From the NCBI RefSeq assembly GCF_026340975.1, contig NZ_JAPEOS010000003.1:372001-436000 (forward strand): a stretch of 64,000 bases of DNA, read 5' to 3'. The position numbers were made by a program, and so were the translations under genes. The notes beneath the pieces were generated by a model, which saw nothing but the letters and a program-made list of their open reading frames with translations, had not been told where the DNA came from and did not search any database. Origin of the DNA: Streptomyces sp. NBC_01214. Its GTDB lineage: Bacteria; Actinomycetota; Actinomycetes; Streptomycetales; Streptomycetaceae. Shown here piece after piece: positions 35,616 through 44,246 of the stretch. How positions within the stretch are numbered: position 1 is the stretch's first letter; each line of letters begins with the position of its first letter.

Positions 35616-37280
35616 ATGAGCCGACCCCACACGCTGAGCTGGCTCGACGCACCCCGCGACGACACCGGCGTGGAGATGTTCGACGAGACCTCCCACACCT
35701 ACCGGCCGTACACCGAACTCGCCGACGCGGCGAGCCGGACCTCGGGCGGGCTGATCGCGGCCGGAGTCCCGCACGGGGCGGTCGTGCCGCTGCTGTGTTC
35801 CACCGGACCCGACCTCGTCGCCGCCTTCTACGGGGTGCAGGCCGCCGGATGCGTGGTGAGCGTACTGGCGCCGCCCACCCGGATGTCGGGCGAGGCCGCC
35901 CGCGCACACGTCCGCGCCGTCGTCACCGCCGTGGCCGCCGACACCGTCGTGGTGGACGCCGCCCACCACGACTACGCCGTGGACGTCCTCGCCGAGGCGG
36001 GGGCGGACACCCGCGTACTGCTCCTGGAGGAGCTCGTCGCGGGCGAACCCGGCAGGCGGGACCCCGCTGAGCAGGCCCTGATCCAGTTCACCTCGGGCAG
36101 CTCGGGCCGCCCGCGCGGAGTGCGGATCAGTCACGCCGCACTCGACGCCAACACCACCGCGATCCGCGCCTGGGAGCGCGCCGGACGCGACGACTCCTGG
36201 TGCTCCTGGCTGCCGATGCACCACGACATGGGGCTCATCGGCTGCCTGGTGGTGCCGGTCTCCGGCAACAACCGGCTGGCGGTGTGCAGGCCCGAGACCT
36301 TCCTGCGCCACCCGCTGTCGTACGTCACCCGCTTCGACGCCCACCGGGTCGAGCGGCCCGCGACGATCACCGCCACCCCGGCGTTCGGCCTCCAGCGCAT
36401 CGTGGATCGCGTCGGCCACGCCGACCTCGAAGGCGCCGACCTGTCCGGCGTCCGGGCGGTCATCGTCGGGGCCGAACGCATCGACCCCGCGCTGGTGACC
36501 CGCTTCACCGACCTGATGCGCCCGCACGGCCTGTCCTCGCACGCCCTCACCCCCGCCTACGGCCTGGCCGAGAGCACTCTCGCCGTGACCGGAGTGCCCG
36601 TCGAGGACGTCCCGCGCGCCGTCCGCGTGCACCGGGATGACCTGCGGGTCGGCGCGGCGGTGAGCCTCGCGGCCGGGGCCGCGGACCGGGAGACGGTCCA
36701 GGTGATGAGCTGCGGCCGCGCACTGGACGGACTGACGGTGCACGTCGTCGGCGAGGACGGAAAGCCCCTGCCCGACGGTCACGTCGGCGAACTGGCCGTC
36801 TCCGGCTCTTCGTTGGCCGACGGCTACCTCGCGGACGGCTCCGCCGAGGGCACCGCCTTCGAGGACGGGCGGCTCCTCACCCGCGACGTCGCCTTCGAGC
36901 TGGCGGGCGAGTTCTACGTGCTGGGCAGACTCGGCGACAGCGTCAAGGTCCACGCCCGCTCGCTCTTCGCCGAGGACGTCGAGCTGATGCTCGGGCGGGC
37001 CGGACTCAACCTGAGCCGGGTCTGCGTCGTGCTCGGCGAGGCGGACGGACGCGCCCACGCCGTGGCCGTGCTGGAGGGTCTCGACGCCCGGGCCGCCGAG
37101 GTGGCAGAGGACGTGCTCGCCGCGGCCTGCCCCGGCACCCGCCGGCACGTGGCCCGGGTGCCGCGCGGCGCCATCCCCCGTACCAGCAGCGGCAAGAGCC
37201 GCCGCCGCCAGCTCTGGCAGCGCCTCAGCCAGGAGCACGCCTTCGACGCGGCGCCCGCTGCGACCGACACCCCCGCCTGA
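35616..37280 (+). CDS. Fatty-acyl-AMP ligase-like enzyme
   Basis: A 554-aa ANL-superfamily ligase of the FAAL type, which adenylates an acyl acid and passes it to a carrier protein rather than CoA. Motifs are QFTSGSSGRPRGVRISH (P-loop), SWLPMHHDMGLIG (typical of FAALs), YGLAESTL (A5 region), and a C-terminal part ending RGAIPRTSSGKSRRRQLW with the conserved Lys. ATG 35616 follows GAGGA. The carrier protein gene at 37327 is 46 bp downstream, so the pair probably loads an acyl or other carboxylic starter separately from the aryl ligase. Substrate unknown. Confidence 0.85.
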   Translation: MSRPHTLSWLDAPRDDTGVEMFDETSHTYRPYTELADAASRTSGGLIAAGVPHGAVVPLLCSTGPDLVAAFYGVQAAGCVVSVLAPPTRMSGEAARAHVRAVVTAVAADTVVVDAAHHDYAVDVLAEAGADTRVLLLEELVAGEPGRRDPAEQALIQFTSGSSGRPRGVRISHAALDANTTAIRAWERAGRDDSWCSWLPMHHDMGLIGCLVVPVSGNNRLAVCRPETFLRHPLSYVTRFDAHRVERPATITATPAFGLQRIVDRVGHADLEGADLSGVRAVIVGAERIDPALVTRFTDLMRPHGLSSHALTPAYGLAESTLAVTGVPVEDVPRAVRVHRDDLRVGAAVSLAAGAADRETVQVMSCGRALDGLTVHVVGEDGKPLPDGHVGELAVSGSSLADGYLADGSAEGTAFEDGRLLTRDVAFELAGEFYVLGRLGDSVKVHARSLFAEDVELMLGRAGLNLSRVCVVLGEADGRAHAVAVLEGLDARAAEVAEDVLAAACPGTRRHVARVPRGAIPRTSSGKSRRRQLWQRLSQEHAFDAAPAATDTPA

Positions 37281-37326
37281 CCGCCCCGCAACACCACCGC
37301 CCGGCCCGCCCAGAACAGGAGACCAC

Positions 37327-37596
37327 ATGCCCTACTCCAGTGAAGAGGTGCGCGAGACCGTGCTCGCGATCATCGAGCAACTCGCTCCCGAGCGGGAGCG
37401 GTTCGAGGTGGGCAAGGACATGCGTCTGGTCGAGGACCTGGGATTCCACTCCCTGGCCCTGCTGGAGATGGCGTTCGCGATCGAGGACGACTTCGACCTG
37501 CCGCCGATCGACGAGCAGACCGGACGTGCCATCCAGACCACCGAACAGGTGCTCGCCTACGTCCTGAGCCAGGTCGAGGTCCAGGCGCCGTCGTGA
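37327..37596 (+). CDS. Discrete acyl/peptidyl carrier protein
   Basis: An 89-aa carrier protein with the attachment Ser in LGFHSLALLEMAFAIEDDF (His replaces the usual Asp before Ser) and a family-typical acidic helix. Start ATG 37327 is preceded by AGGAGA. It follows the FAAL-like ligase and precedes an ABC exporter on the same strand. It is the likely acceptor of the FAAL product and could present it to the stand-alone condensation domain at 61371-62675. Confidence 0.9.
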   Translation: MPYSSEEVRETVLAIIEQLAPERERFEVGKDMRLVEDLGFHSLALLEMAFAIEDDFDLPPIDEQTGRAIQTTEQVLAYVLSQVEVQAPS

Positions 37597-37649
37597 GAGC
37601 CACCACCGACCCGAGCACGACGACGCCATGACGGATTGAAGGAGCCACG

Positions 37650-38588
37650 ATGACCGAGGCGATCTCCCTCTCGGACCTCACCAAGCGATTCGGCGAGCAG
37701 ACCGCACTCGACCGGGTGTCGCTGCGGATCCCCGCCGGAACCGTGGTGGGCCTGCTCGGCCCCAACGGAGCGGGCAAGACCACCCTCATCAACTGCCTGA
37801 CCACGCTGCTGCAGCCCGACGGAGGCACCATTCGAGTCCTGGGGCACGACCCCGCGACCGACCCGTCCCTGGTGCGGGCCAACATCGCCGTCACCGGCCA
37901 GTTCGCCGCCCTCGACGAACAGATCAACCCGCGCGAGAACCTGGTGTTCTTCGGCCGGCTGCTCGGCCTCGGCAAGGGCGAGGCCCAGCAGCGGGCGGGG
38001 GAGATGCTGGAGCGGTTCGAGCTGGGCGAAGCGGCGTACACCCCCGTCGGATACCTCTCCGGCGGCATGCGCCGCCGCCTCGACCTCGCCGTCAGCCTGG
38101 TGGTCCCGCGGCCGGTGCTCGTGCTGGACGAACCCACCACCGGCCTCGACCCGCGCAGCCGCAAACTCCTGTGGGAGATGGTCAGGGCCGAGGCCGCACG
38201 GGGGGTCGCCGTCCTGCTCACCACGCAGTACCTGGAGGAGGCCGACCAGCTCGCCGACCGCATCGTCGTCATCGACAAGGGCCGGGTCCTCGCGGACGGC
38301 TCGTCGGACGAGCTCAAGCGGGACGTGGGCGGCCTCATGTGCCGGCTCACCCTGACCAGCGCCGCCGACGCCGAAGCGGCTCGCCTCGCCCTCGGCGAAC
38401 TGCCGGGCGTGAGCGCCGAGGGCGACAAGGTCGCCGTGCCCATGGCGCGCCCCGAGGACGTCGCCGGGGTTCTCGCCCGACTGGACGGCAAGGGGCTGCG
38501 GATCGCCGACATCGAGGTGACCAAGCCGACGCTCGACGAGGTCTTCTTCGCGTTCACCGAGCCGATGGAGAAGGAGGCCACCCGATGA
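37650..38588 (+). CDS. ABC transporter ATPase (DrrA type)
   Basis: A 312-aa DrrA-like ATPase. Walker A is GPNGAGKTTL, the Q-loop lies around TGQFAALDEQ, the signature is LSGGMRRRLDLAVSL, Walker B is VLVLDEPTTGLDP, and the H-loop region is LLTTQYLEEADQLADR. The C-terminal extension (about residues 215-312) is the DrrA-family tail. It overlaps the first permease gene by 4 bp and likely powers export of the cluster product and self-protection. Confidence 0.96.
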   Translation: MTEAISLSDLTKRFGEQTALDRVSLRIPAGTVVGLLGPNGAGKTTLINCLTTLLQPDGGTIRVLGHDPATDPSLVRANIAVTGQFAALDEQINPRENLVFFGRLLGLGKGEAQQRAGEMLERFELGEAAYTPVGYLSGGMRRRLDLAVSLVVPRPVLVLDEPTTGLDPRSRKLLWEMVRAEAARGVAVLLTTQYLEEADQLADRIVVIDKGRVLADGSSDELKRDVGGLMCRLTLTSAADAEAARLALGELPGVSAEGDKVAVPMARPEDVAGVLARLDGKGLRIADIEVTKPTLDEVFFAFTEPMEKEATR

Positions 38589-39403
38589 GCACCGCGCCCG
38601 ACGTCGCCGCGGTGGTCGCTGCCCCGCCGTCCCCGGGCCGCCCGGCCGGCTGGCAGCACGACTTCCAGGTGCTCTTCGACCGGCTGAGGATGCGCTCGTT
38701 CTCCCGGGGCGGCCTGGTCGCCACCGTGGTGCAGCCGCTGCTCTTCTTCGCCATCTTCTACTGCACCTTCGCCACGATGCTCGACGAACGGGGCATCGAC
38801 TTCGGCCGCTTCGTCACCCCCACCGTCCTGGTCCAGGCCCTGATGTTCGTGGCCATCGGGAGCGCCACCGACCTGGCCGCCGACCGCTCCAGCGGCGTCT
38901 TCTCCCGCCTGTTGACCAGCCCGGTCGACATGCGCGCGATGAGCCTGGCGCACCTGGCCGTCGTGGCGCTGCAAGGCCTCCTGTCCAGCGTCGCCGTCGT
39001 CCTCGCCGGACACCTGGTCGGCTTCCGCTTCGACCACGGAGTGCTCGCCGCACTGGGTTTCGTGGTGTTCGCCGTGGCGTTCACCGTCGCCCTGTCGCTG
39101 GCCACGGCCACCATCGCGCTGCGCCTGCGCAACCTGGAGGCGCTCAGTGCGGTGCTTCACCTGCCGTACCTGCCGCTGCTGGTGCTCTCCACCGGCTTCG
39201 TCGAGGCGGACCTCTTCCCCGGCTGGCTCCAGCCGATCGTCGCGGCTTCGCCGGTGTCCGGGGTGATCGACGCGCTGCGCGCCCTGTCGAGTGCCGAACT
39301 CACCTGGGGTGCGACGCTGCCCGGCCTCGCGTGGCTGGTGGGTCTCGTAGCCCTCCTCTCGTGGACCACGACCGTCGCCTTCAGGAAGGTGGCCATCCGA
39401 TGA
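38585..39403 (+). CDS. ABC-2 type permease (1)
   Basis: A 272-aa ABC-2 membrane protein with about six TM segments, the first near residues 40-60 (VATVVQPLLFFAIFYCTF), and an LPYLPLLVLSTGFVEADLFPGWLQPI segment typical of DrrB-like permeases. It overlaps the ATPase upstream and the second permease downstream. Two different permeases with one ATPase suggest a heteromeric exporter. Confidence 0.92.
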   Translation: MSTAPDVAAVVAAPPSPGRPAGWQHDFQVLFDRLRMRSFSRGGLVATVVQPLLFFAIFYCTFATMLDERGIDFGRFVTPTVLVQALMFVAIGSATDLAADRSSGVFSRLLTSPVDMRAMSLAHLAVVALQGLLSSVAVVLAGHLVGFRFDHGVLAALGFVVFAVAFTVALSLATATIALRLRNLEALSAVLHLPYLPLLVLSTGFVEADLFPGWLQPIVAASPVSGVIDALRALSSAELTWGATLPGLAWLVGLVALLSWTTTVAFRKVAIR

Positions 39404-40233
39404 CCGTGCAGTCGTCGCCGGGGACCGTCGCACCGACGGTGCTGCCGTCCCCCTCGCCCGACCCGACCACCCTGGCCAGGGCTTCCGCGATCATCGCCGG
39501 ACGCGTGATCCGCCAGTTCGTCCGCAACCGGATGATGCTCATCGTCACCATCGCCTTTCCGCTGCTCCAGCTCTTCATGCTGCTGGCCGCCTTCAGCGTG
39601 CTGGTGCGCGACACCCAGGACTTCGACTACGTCCGGCGGCTCGCCCCGCTGATCGTGCTCACCACGGCGTTCTCCTCGATCCTCACCACCGCGATCGCCC
39701 TGTGGAGCGACATCCGCAGCGGGGTGTTCAACCGGTTGCGCGCGATGCCGCTGGACATGCGGGCGTACGTCTTCGGGCGGATCGGCGGCGACTTCGTACG
39801 CATCATGGGGGTGGCCGTCCTGGTGACGCTCGTCGCCCACACGGTCGGGTTCCGGTTCTCCCAGGGGCCGCTGGCGGTCCTCGGCTTCTTCGGGATCGTG
39901 GCGCTGTTCGGGATGATGTGCAGCGCGTTGGCCGTCGCCGTCGCGCTCGTCGCCCAGCACCCCGGCATCATCGTGCGCTACGTCCAGATGCCCACGCTGG
40001 TCCTGACGTTGATGTCCAGCGGTTACGTACCGCTGGAGGCCTTCCCCGGTTGGATCCAGCCCGCGGTGAGCGTCAACCCTGTTTCCCTGGCGGCAGAGGC
40101 ACTCGCCGGACTCTCCCACCAGGGCGCGCTGACGGTGCCGGTGCTCGGCACCGCCGCCTGGACCCTCGGCGTCACGGCGGTGTGCACGGTCGTCGCCACG
40201 CGGCGCTTCGCGATGCTCGTGAAGCGCGGCTGA
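39400..40233 (+). CDS. ABC-2 type permease (2)
   Basis: A 277-aa paralogue of the preceding permease, with about six TM segments (first near residues 45-70) and the family segment SGYVPLEAFPGWIQPAVSVNPVS. The ATG at 39400 overlaps the stop of permease 1. It is followed two bases after its stop by the GTG of an FAD-dependent oxygenase, so the exporter and the tailoring enzyme share a transcript. Confidence 0.92.
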   Translation: MTVQSSPGTVAPTVLPSPSPDPTTLARASAIIAGRVIRQFVRNRMMLIVTIAFPLLQLFMLLAAFSVLVRDTQDFDYVRRLAPLIVLTTAFSSILTTAIALWSDIRSGVFNRLRAMPLDMRAYVFGRIGGDFVRIMGVAVLVTLVAHTVGFRFSQGPLAVLGFFGIVALFGMMCSALAVAVALVAQHPGIIVRYVQMPTLVLTLMSSGYVPLEAFPGWIQPAVSVNPVSLAAEALAGLSHQGALTVPVLGTAAWTLGVTAVCTVVATRRFAMLVKRG

Positions 40234-40235
40234 CC

Positions 40236-41600
40236 GTGGCGGACATCGTCGTACTGGGCGGGGGAGTGGCCGGTCTCGGACTCGCGGCCTTCGCCGCCCG
40301 CCGGGGACACCGCGTGACGCTCGTCGAACGGGACGGCCCGCCCCCCGAAGGCGGGGCCCACGCCGAAGTGGCCGACTGGGAACGGCGCGGCGTACCGCAC
40401 GCCCGCCAGGGGCACGCCCTGCTCGGGCTGGGCATCGGGGTGCTGCGCGAGGAGTGCCCCGATGTACTGGCGGAGCTGACCGGCCGCGGGGCGGTCCCCG
40501 TCACCCTGGAGACCGGCGGCGACGACCTCGGCCTGCTCAGCCGCCGGCTGGTCTTCGAGGCCGCGCTGCGCCGCCGGGCAGCCGCCGACCCCGCGGTCAC
40601 GCTGCTGCACGACCGGGCCACCGGCCTGCTGAGCTCCGGGGCCCCGCACGGCGTTCCCCACGTGCACGGGGTCCGCCTCGCGGAGGGCGGCGACCTGGCC
40701 GCCGACGTGGTGCTGGACGCCACCGGCCGCAGGTCATCGGTGGCCGCCTGGCTCACCGCGATCGGTGCTGCCCCGCCCAGGGAGACGGTCCAGTCGTGCG
40801 GGTTCTCCTACATCGCCCAGGAGTTCGCGCTGGGCCCCGGCGGCCGGTTCCCGTCCCTGCGGGCCCCGGTGGTGCACGAGCTGGACTTCGCCACCGTGCT
40901 GGCCTTCCCCGGCGACAACGGCCGCTTCCACCTGTCGACCACCGTGTCCTCCCACGACCCCGTACGGACCCGGCTGCTGGAGCGCACGGTCTACCTCCGC
41001 TTCCTGGCCAGCGTGGCCCCGGTGCGCGACTGGCTCGACGGCGCGACACCGGTCGGCGACCCGATGCCGATGGCCGGACTGGAGAACCGCCGCCGGTCGC
41101 TCGCCGTGGACGGTGCGCCCCTGGTCACCGGCTTCGCGCTGGTCGGCGACGCCTGCGTACAGACCAACCCCACCTTCGGGCGCGGCGTCTCCCTGGCCCT
41201 GGCGCACGCCAGGACCGTCGCGGACCGGCTCGACCGCCTTGGCCAGGACCCGGCGGACTGGGCGAAGGAGACCCACGAGGCCACCGAACAGTGCCTGGGG
41301 CAGTGGTTCGAGCAGCAGGTCGCCACCGACGCCGCCCGGCTCGCCGAACTCGCGGGCGGCGCGCACGACGACTCGCTGACCGCCCGCGTACTCACCGCCC
41401 TCGCGGTCCTGCGCGAGGAGCACGAACACGTACGGATCGCCGCCGAACGCGTCTACCACATGCTGCTCACCCCGGCCGAGCTGATGCGCGACCGCAAGGT
41501 GGCCCGCCGGGTGCTCGCGTTCCTGCGCGAGCACCCCGACCTTCGACGCGACCACGTCGGACCCACCCGTCAGGACTTCGAGCGCCTGGTCACCGGCTGA
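40236..41600 (+). CDS. FAD-dependent monooxygenase/oxidoreductase
   Basis: A 454-aa flavoprotein of the p-hydroxybenzoate-hydroxylase/halogenase-like fold. The N-terminal ADP-binding loop is VLGGGVAGLGLAAFAARRGH, the central DATGRRSSVAAWL is the second FAD motif, and GDACVQTNPTFGRGVSLALAHA is the GD motif that holds the flavin ribityl. The WxWxIP motif of tryptophan halogenases was not seen. GTG 40236 is taken as start. Likely role: hydroxylation or epoxidation during tailoring; the substrate is unknown. Confidence 0.85.
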   Translation: MADIVVLGGGVAGLGLAAFAARRGHRVTLVERDGPPPEGGAHAEVADWERRGVPHARQGHALLGLGIGVLREECPDVLAELTGRGAVPVTLETGGDDLGLLSRRLVFEAALRRRAAADPAVTLLHDRATGLLSSGAPHGVPHVHGVRLAEGGDLAADVVLDATGRRSSVAAWLTAIGAAPPRETVQSCGFSYIAQEFALGPGGRFPSLRAPVVHELDFATVLAFPGDNGRFHLSTTVSSHDPVRTRLLERTVYLRFLASVAPVRDWLDGATPVGDPMPMAGLENRRRSLAVDGAPLVTGFALVGDACVQTNPTFGRGVSLALAHARTVADRLDRLGQDPADWAKETHEATEQCLGQWFEQQVATDAARLAELAGGAHDDSLTARVLTALAVLREEHEHVRIAAERVYHMLLTPAELMRDRKVARRVLAFLREHPDLRRDHVGPTRQDFERLVTG

Positions 41601-41621
41601 GCGCCCTCAGAAGGGAACACC

Positions 41622-42491
41622 ATGAAAGTCACACTGCCCACGAACGTCACGCTGAGCTACGACATTTACGGTCCCGAGGACGGTCCCCTGGTCGTCCTCG
41701 TACCCGGCCAGCACCAGGCATCCCTGTTCCAGACCATGCAGGTGCCGCAGCTGACGAAGGCCGGATACCGCGTCGTCACCTTCGACCTGCGCGGCGTGCA
41801 CCCGTCGGAGGAGACCCCTCCGCCGTACACCGTGGAACTGCTCGGACAGGACCTGGCCGCTCTCAACGAGGCCCTGGAGCTGGGCCCTTGTACCTACATC
41901 GGCTACTCGGTGGGCGCGATGATCCTGCTAGAGATGGCGATGAAGCGCCCCGATCTCATCGAGCGCGCCGCCCTCATCGGGGTCCCGTGGAAGCCCGGCA
42001 AGCTGCAACAGGCCATCCAGGCCGAGGCGGTGGACCGGCTCAAGAACGGACACAAGGTCCCGGCCCTGCTGGAGGGGGCCTTCCGGGCGATGTACCTGTT
42101 CGGGCCGCGCGCGCTCAACCGCGACCAGTTCATCGCGCCCTACCTGGACGGGCTGGCAGGACTGGCGGAATCGGGCGGGCACGGCGCCATCGGACACGCC
42201 GAGGCGAGCACCAACTTCCGGCCCAGCGACGAGGAAGTGGCGGCGGTCCGGGTGCCGTTGCTCGTGGTGGGCATGGAGCACGACATCGTCGCGCCCCGGC
42301 ACCTGTCGCGCGAGCTGGCGGACCTGATCCCCACCGCCGAGTACACGGAGATCCGCAACTGCGGGCACGCGTCCCTGCTGGAGAAGCCCACCGAGGTCAA
42401 CGCCCTGGTCGCCGACTACCTGCGCTCCGGCAAGGTCGGCACCCCGCGCGGCTCGCGCCGGCCCTCCGAAGACCGTACGGAAGAGAGCTGA
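41622..42491 (+). CDS. Alpha/beta hydrolase
   Basis: A 289-aa alpha/beta-hydrolase. The nucleophile elbow is YIGYSVGAMILLEMAM, the acid lies near VVGMEHDIVAP and the His in IRNCGHASLLEKP. RBS AGAAGGGAAC precedes ATG 41622. A hydrolase or lyase of this kind closes the exporter side of coelibactin-like loci (memory-based comparison). It might hydrolyse the metal-bound product for recycling, or cleave an intermediate. A strong bidirectional hairpin follows. Confidence 0.82.
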   Translation: MKVTLPTNVTLSYDIYGPEDGPLVVLVPGQHQASLFQTMQVPQLTKAGYRVVTFDLRGVHPSEETPPPYTVELLGQDLAALNEALELGPCTYIGYSVGAMILLEMAMKRPDLIERAALIGVPWKPGKLQQAIQAEAVDRLKNGHKVPALLEGAFRAMYLFGPRALNRDQFIAPYLDGLAGLAESGGHGAIGHAEASTNFRPSDEEVAAVRVPLLVVGMEHDIVAPRHLSRELADLIPTAEYTEIRNCGHASLLEKPTEVNALVADYLRSGKVGTPRGSRRPSEDRTEES

Positions 42492-42509
42492 CGCCTCTGC
42501 GCAACGCGA

Positions 42510-42544
42510 CGGCTCCCGGCCTCTGCGCGAGGCCGGGAGCCGTT
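42510..42544. terminator. Bidirectional terminator between convergent genes
   Basis: ACGGCTCCCGGCCT, a 7-nt loop, AGGCCGGGAGCCGT: a perfect 14-bp stem between the + strand hydrolase and the - strand methyltransferase. Confidence 0.85.
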
Positions 42545-42557
42545 GTCGTACAGTCCG

Positions 42558-43730
42558 CTACGGTCGGGCCGTGAGCCGGTACAGCCGGTGGAACGGGTGT
42601 CCCACGTCGATCACCCGGGTGTCCAGGCCCGCCTCGGCGGCGTACGCGCGCACGGTGTCCGGCCGCATCACCGTGCCCGTGGCCGCACTCGGTGTCCTGC
42701 TCATTCCGACGGGCAGGCAGTGCAGCACGCTCACCGCGTAGTGGAAGCGCTCGCTGTCGGGCGCGGCCGGGGTGAACCGCTCGCCGACCGACGGCTCCAT
42801 CAGCAGTACCGCGCCTCCGGGAGCCATCAGGCGCCGGCAGGCCCGGAGCACGTCCACCGGCGCGGACATGTCGTGCAGGGCGTCGAACACGCAGACCAGG
42901 GTGTGACGGGCCGCCCCGGCCTCACCGGCGTCACCGGACCGGAACCTGACCCGGTCGCGCAGCCCCTCCGCGGGATCGACGGCGGCGAGGTTCGCCTCGG
43001 CGTCCTTGATCGACGCCTCGTCCAGGTCGAGCCCGTGCAACTCGGCGTCGGGGTACATCCGGGCCAGTGCCAGGGTGGAGAGGCCGGAGCCGCACGCCAC
43101 GTCGGCGATGCTGCTCCCCGGCACCCGCAGCCGGGCATCGATGTCGGGCAGGTGGCGGCTGATCCAGCCGGGGAGGTGGTGTTCGAAGACACCGCGGTTC
43201 AGGCCCGCCTGGCCCCCGCGAAGGGCCTCGCCGTAGGCCGCGTACGGAAGGCCCCGGCCGCCGCGGTAGGCCTCCACCAGCTGCGGCAGCACGGCCGCCA
43301 TCCCTCCGATGGGCATCACGACGAGCGGGGCGATCCAGTTCGGGCTGTCGGCGTCGAGCAGCGCCTCCGCGTGCGCCGGTGGCAGCGTGAACCGCCGTGT
43401 CTCCGGCGGCGCGTCGGGCGCGTCGACGGTCAGCACACCGGCACAGGTCTGCTGTTCCAGCCACTCCCGGACCATCCGGGCGTCGAGGCCGCTCTCCTCG
43501 GCCACTTTTGCGGCCGTGGCGGGGCCGGTGCGGCGCAGGGCTTCGTACAGGCCCAGTTCCAGGCCCAGGAAGCAGGTCATCAGCTCGGCCGAGGCGAGCC
43601 CGGCGCCGAAGAGCCGGAGGGAGAACGCCTGCGCGGAGCCAGCCGCGGGCGCGGCGGGCTTCCCCCGCTCGGCGGGCGGCGTGCCGAGTCCGGGACGGGC
43701 GGGGGAGGGGTTGCGGAAGGAGGGAGCCAT
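42558..43730 (-). CDS. SAM-dependent methyltransferase with N-terminal winged helix
   Basis: A 390-aa class I methyltransferase of the small-molecule type. Residues about 35-130 form a dimerisation/winged-helix part (GLYEALRRTGPATAAKVAEES), and the Rossmann core follows with motif I VADVACGSGLSTLALAR-like (IADVACGSGLSTLALAR) and acidic LHGLDLDEASI. The ATG at 43730 starts the frame used. It is followed upstream (genomically) by a VOC protein gene on the same strand, 5 bp apart. It may O- or N-methylate the product; whether the target is the aryl ring is unknown. Confidence 0.85.
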   Translation of the reverse strand: MAPSFRNPSPARPGLGTPPAERGKPAAPAAGSAQAFSLRLFGAGLASAELMTCFLGLELGLYEALRRTGPATAAKVAEESGLDARMVREWLEQQTCAGVLTVDAPDAPPETRRFTLPPAHAEALLDADSPNWIAPLVVMPIGGMAAVLPQLVEAYRGGRGLPYAAYGEALRGGQAGLNRGVFEHHLPGWISRHLPDIDARLRVPGSSIADVACGSGLSTLALARMYPDAELHGLDLDEASIKDAEANLAAVDPAEGLRDRVRFRSGDAGEAGAARHTLVCVFDALHDMSAPVDVLRACRRLMAPGGAVLLMEPSVGERFTPAAPDSERFHYAVSVLHCLPVGMSRTPSAATGTVMRPDTVRAYAAEAGLDTRVIDVGHPFHRLYRLTARP

Positions 43731-43735
43731 GGCGG

Positions 43736-44086
43736 TCAGAGGTGGGCGAGGACGTTGACGACGTTGCCGTCGTGGTCCCGGTAGAAGAAGCGCCGTACGC
43801 CCCATTCCTCCTCTGCCGGTCCGTACAGGATCTCCAGACCGGCGGCGCGGGCCCCTTCGAGAGCCGAGTCCAGGTCCTCCACCTCGATGGAGGCCGCCGG
43901 GTTCACCGGCCCGGTGGGGTCCTTGGTGATCAGGCTGACCTGCACGGAGTGGTCCGTGGGCGGGGCGAGCGTGGCGATCCAACCGTGATTCATGATCACT
44001 TCCATTCCGGTGACCCGGACGTGGGCTTCCACTGCGGAATCGAGATCGCTCACCGTGAGCAGCGGCATCGCGCGGAGTGCAGACAT
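43736..44086 (-). CDS. VOC/glyoxalase-family protein
   Basis: A 116-aa vicinal-oxygen-chelate protein with the betaalphabetabetabeta pattern (MPLLTVSDLDSAVEAHVRVTGME at the start and VRRFFYRDHDGNVVNVLAHL at the end). Members include glyoxalases, bleomycin-type binding proteins and ring-cleaving enzymes. It may give self-resistance by binding the product, or act as a small lyase. It lies 5 bp upstream of the methyltransferase on the same transcript. Confidence 0.8.
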   Translation of the reverse strand: MSALRAMPLLTVSDLDSAVEAHVRVTGMEVIMNHGWIATLAPPTDHSVQVSLITKDPTGPVNPAASIEVEDLDSALEGARAAGLEILYGPAEEEWGVRRFFYRDHDGNVVNVLAHL

Positions 44087-44127
44087 GTGCGCCAGCGTAG
44101 CCAGCCCACCGCGTCGCCCGGGGGGCC

Positions 44128-44167
44128 TTTCCGCCCTCTTTCACCTTCGTCTCACGGGCCTTCCCGC
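44128..44167 (+). promoter_or_regulatory. Four heptamers at 11-bp period: candidate SARP operator
   Basis: TTTCCGC, TTTCACC, TCTCACG and TTCCCGC follow one another, each separated by exactly 4 nt, giving an 11-bp period. TACGTT (44173-44178) lies 5 nt further, in the position expected of a -10 element, so the repeats would overlap the -35 region as in known SARP promoters. It stands upstream of the BBE-type flavoenzyme gene. This is the clearest of four similar sites. Confidence 0.55.
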
Positions 44168-44246
44168 AGCCGTACGTTCTCCTCGCATCGGCCTCCTTGC
44201 GCGAGCGCGCGCCGGCCGAACCAGCCAACCCCAGAGGAGGACTGAC

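Noticed and set aside
40236..41600. Flavin-dependent tryptophan halogenase.
   Set aside because: The FAD fold fits, but the WxWxIP motif and the Lys region of halogenases were not seen; called a monooxygenase.
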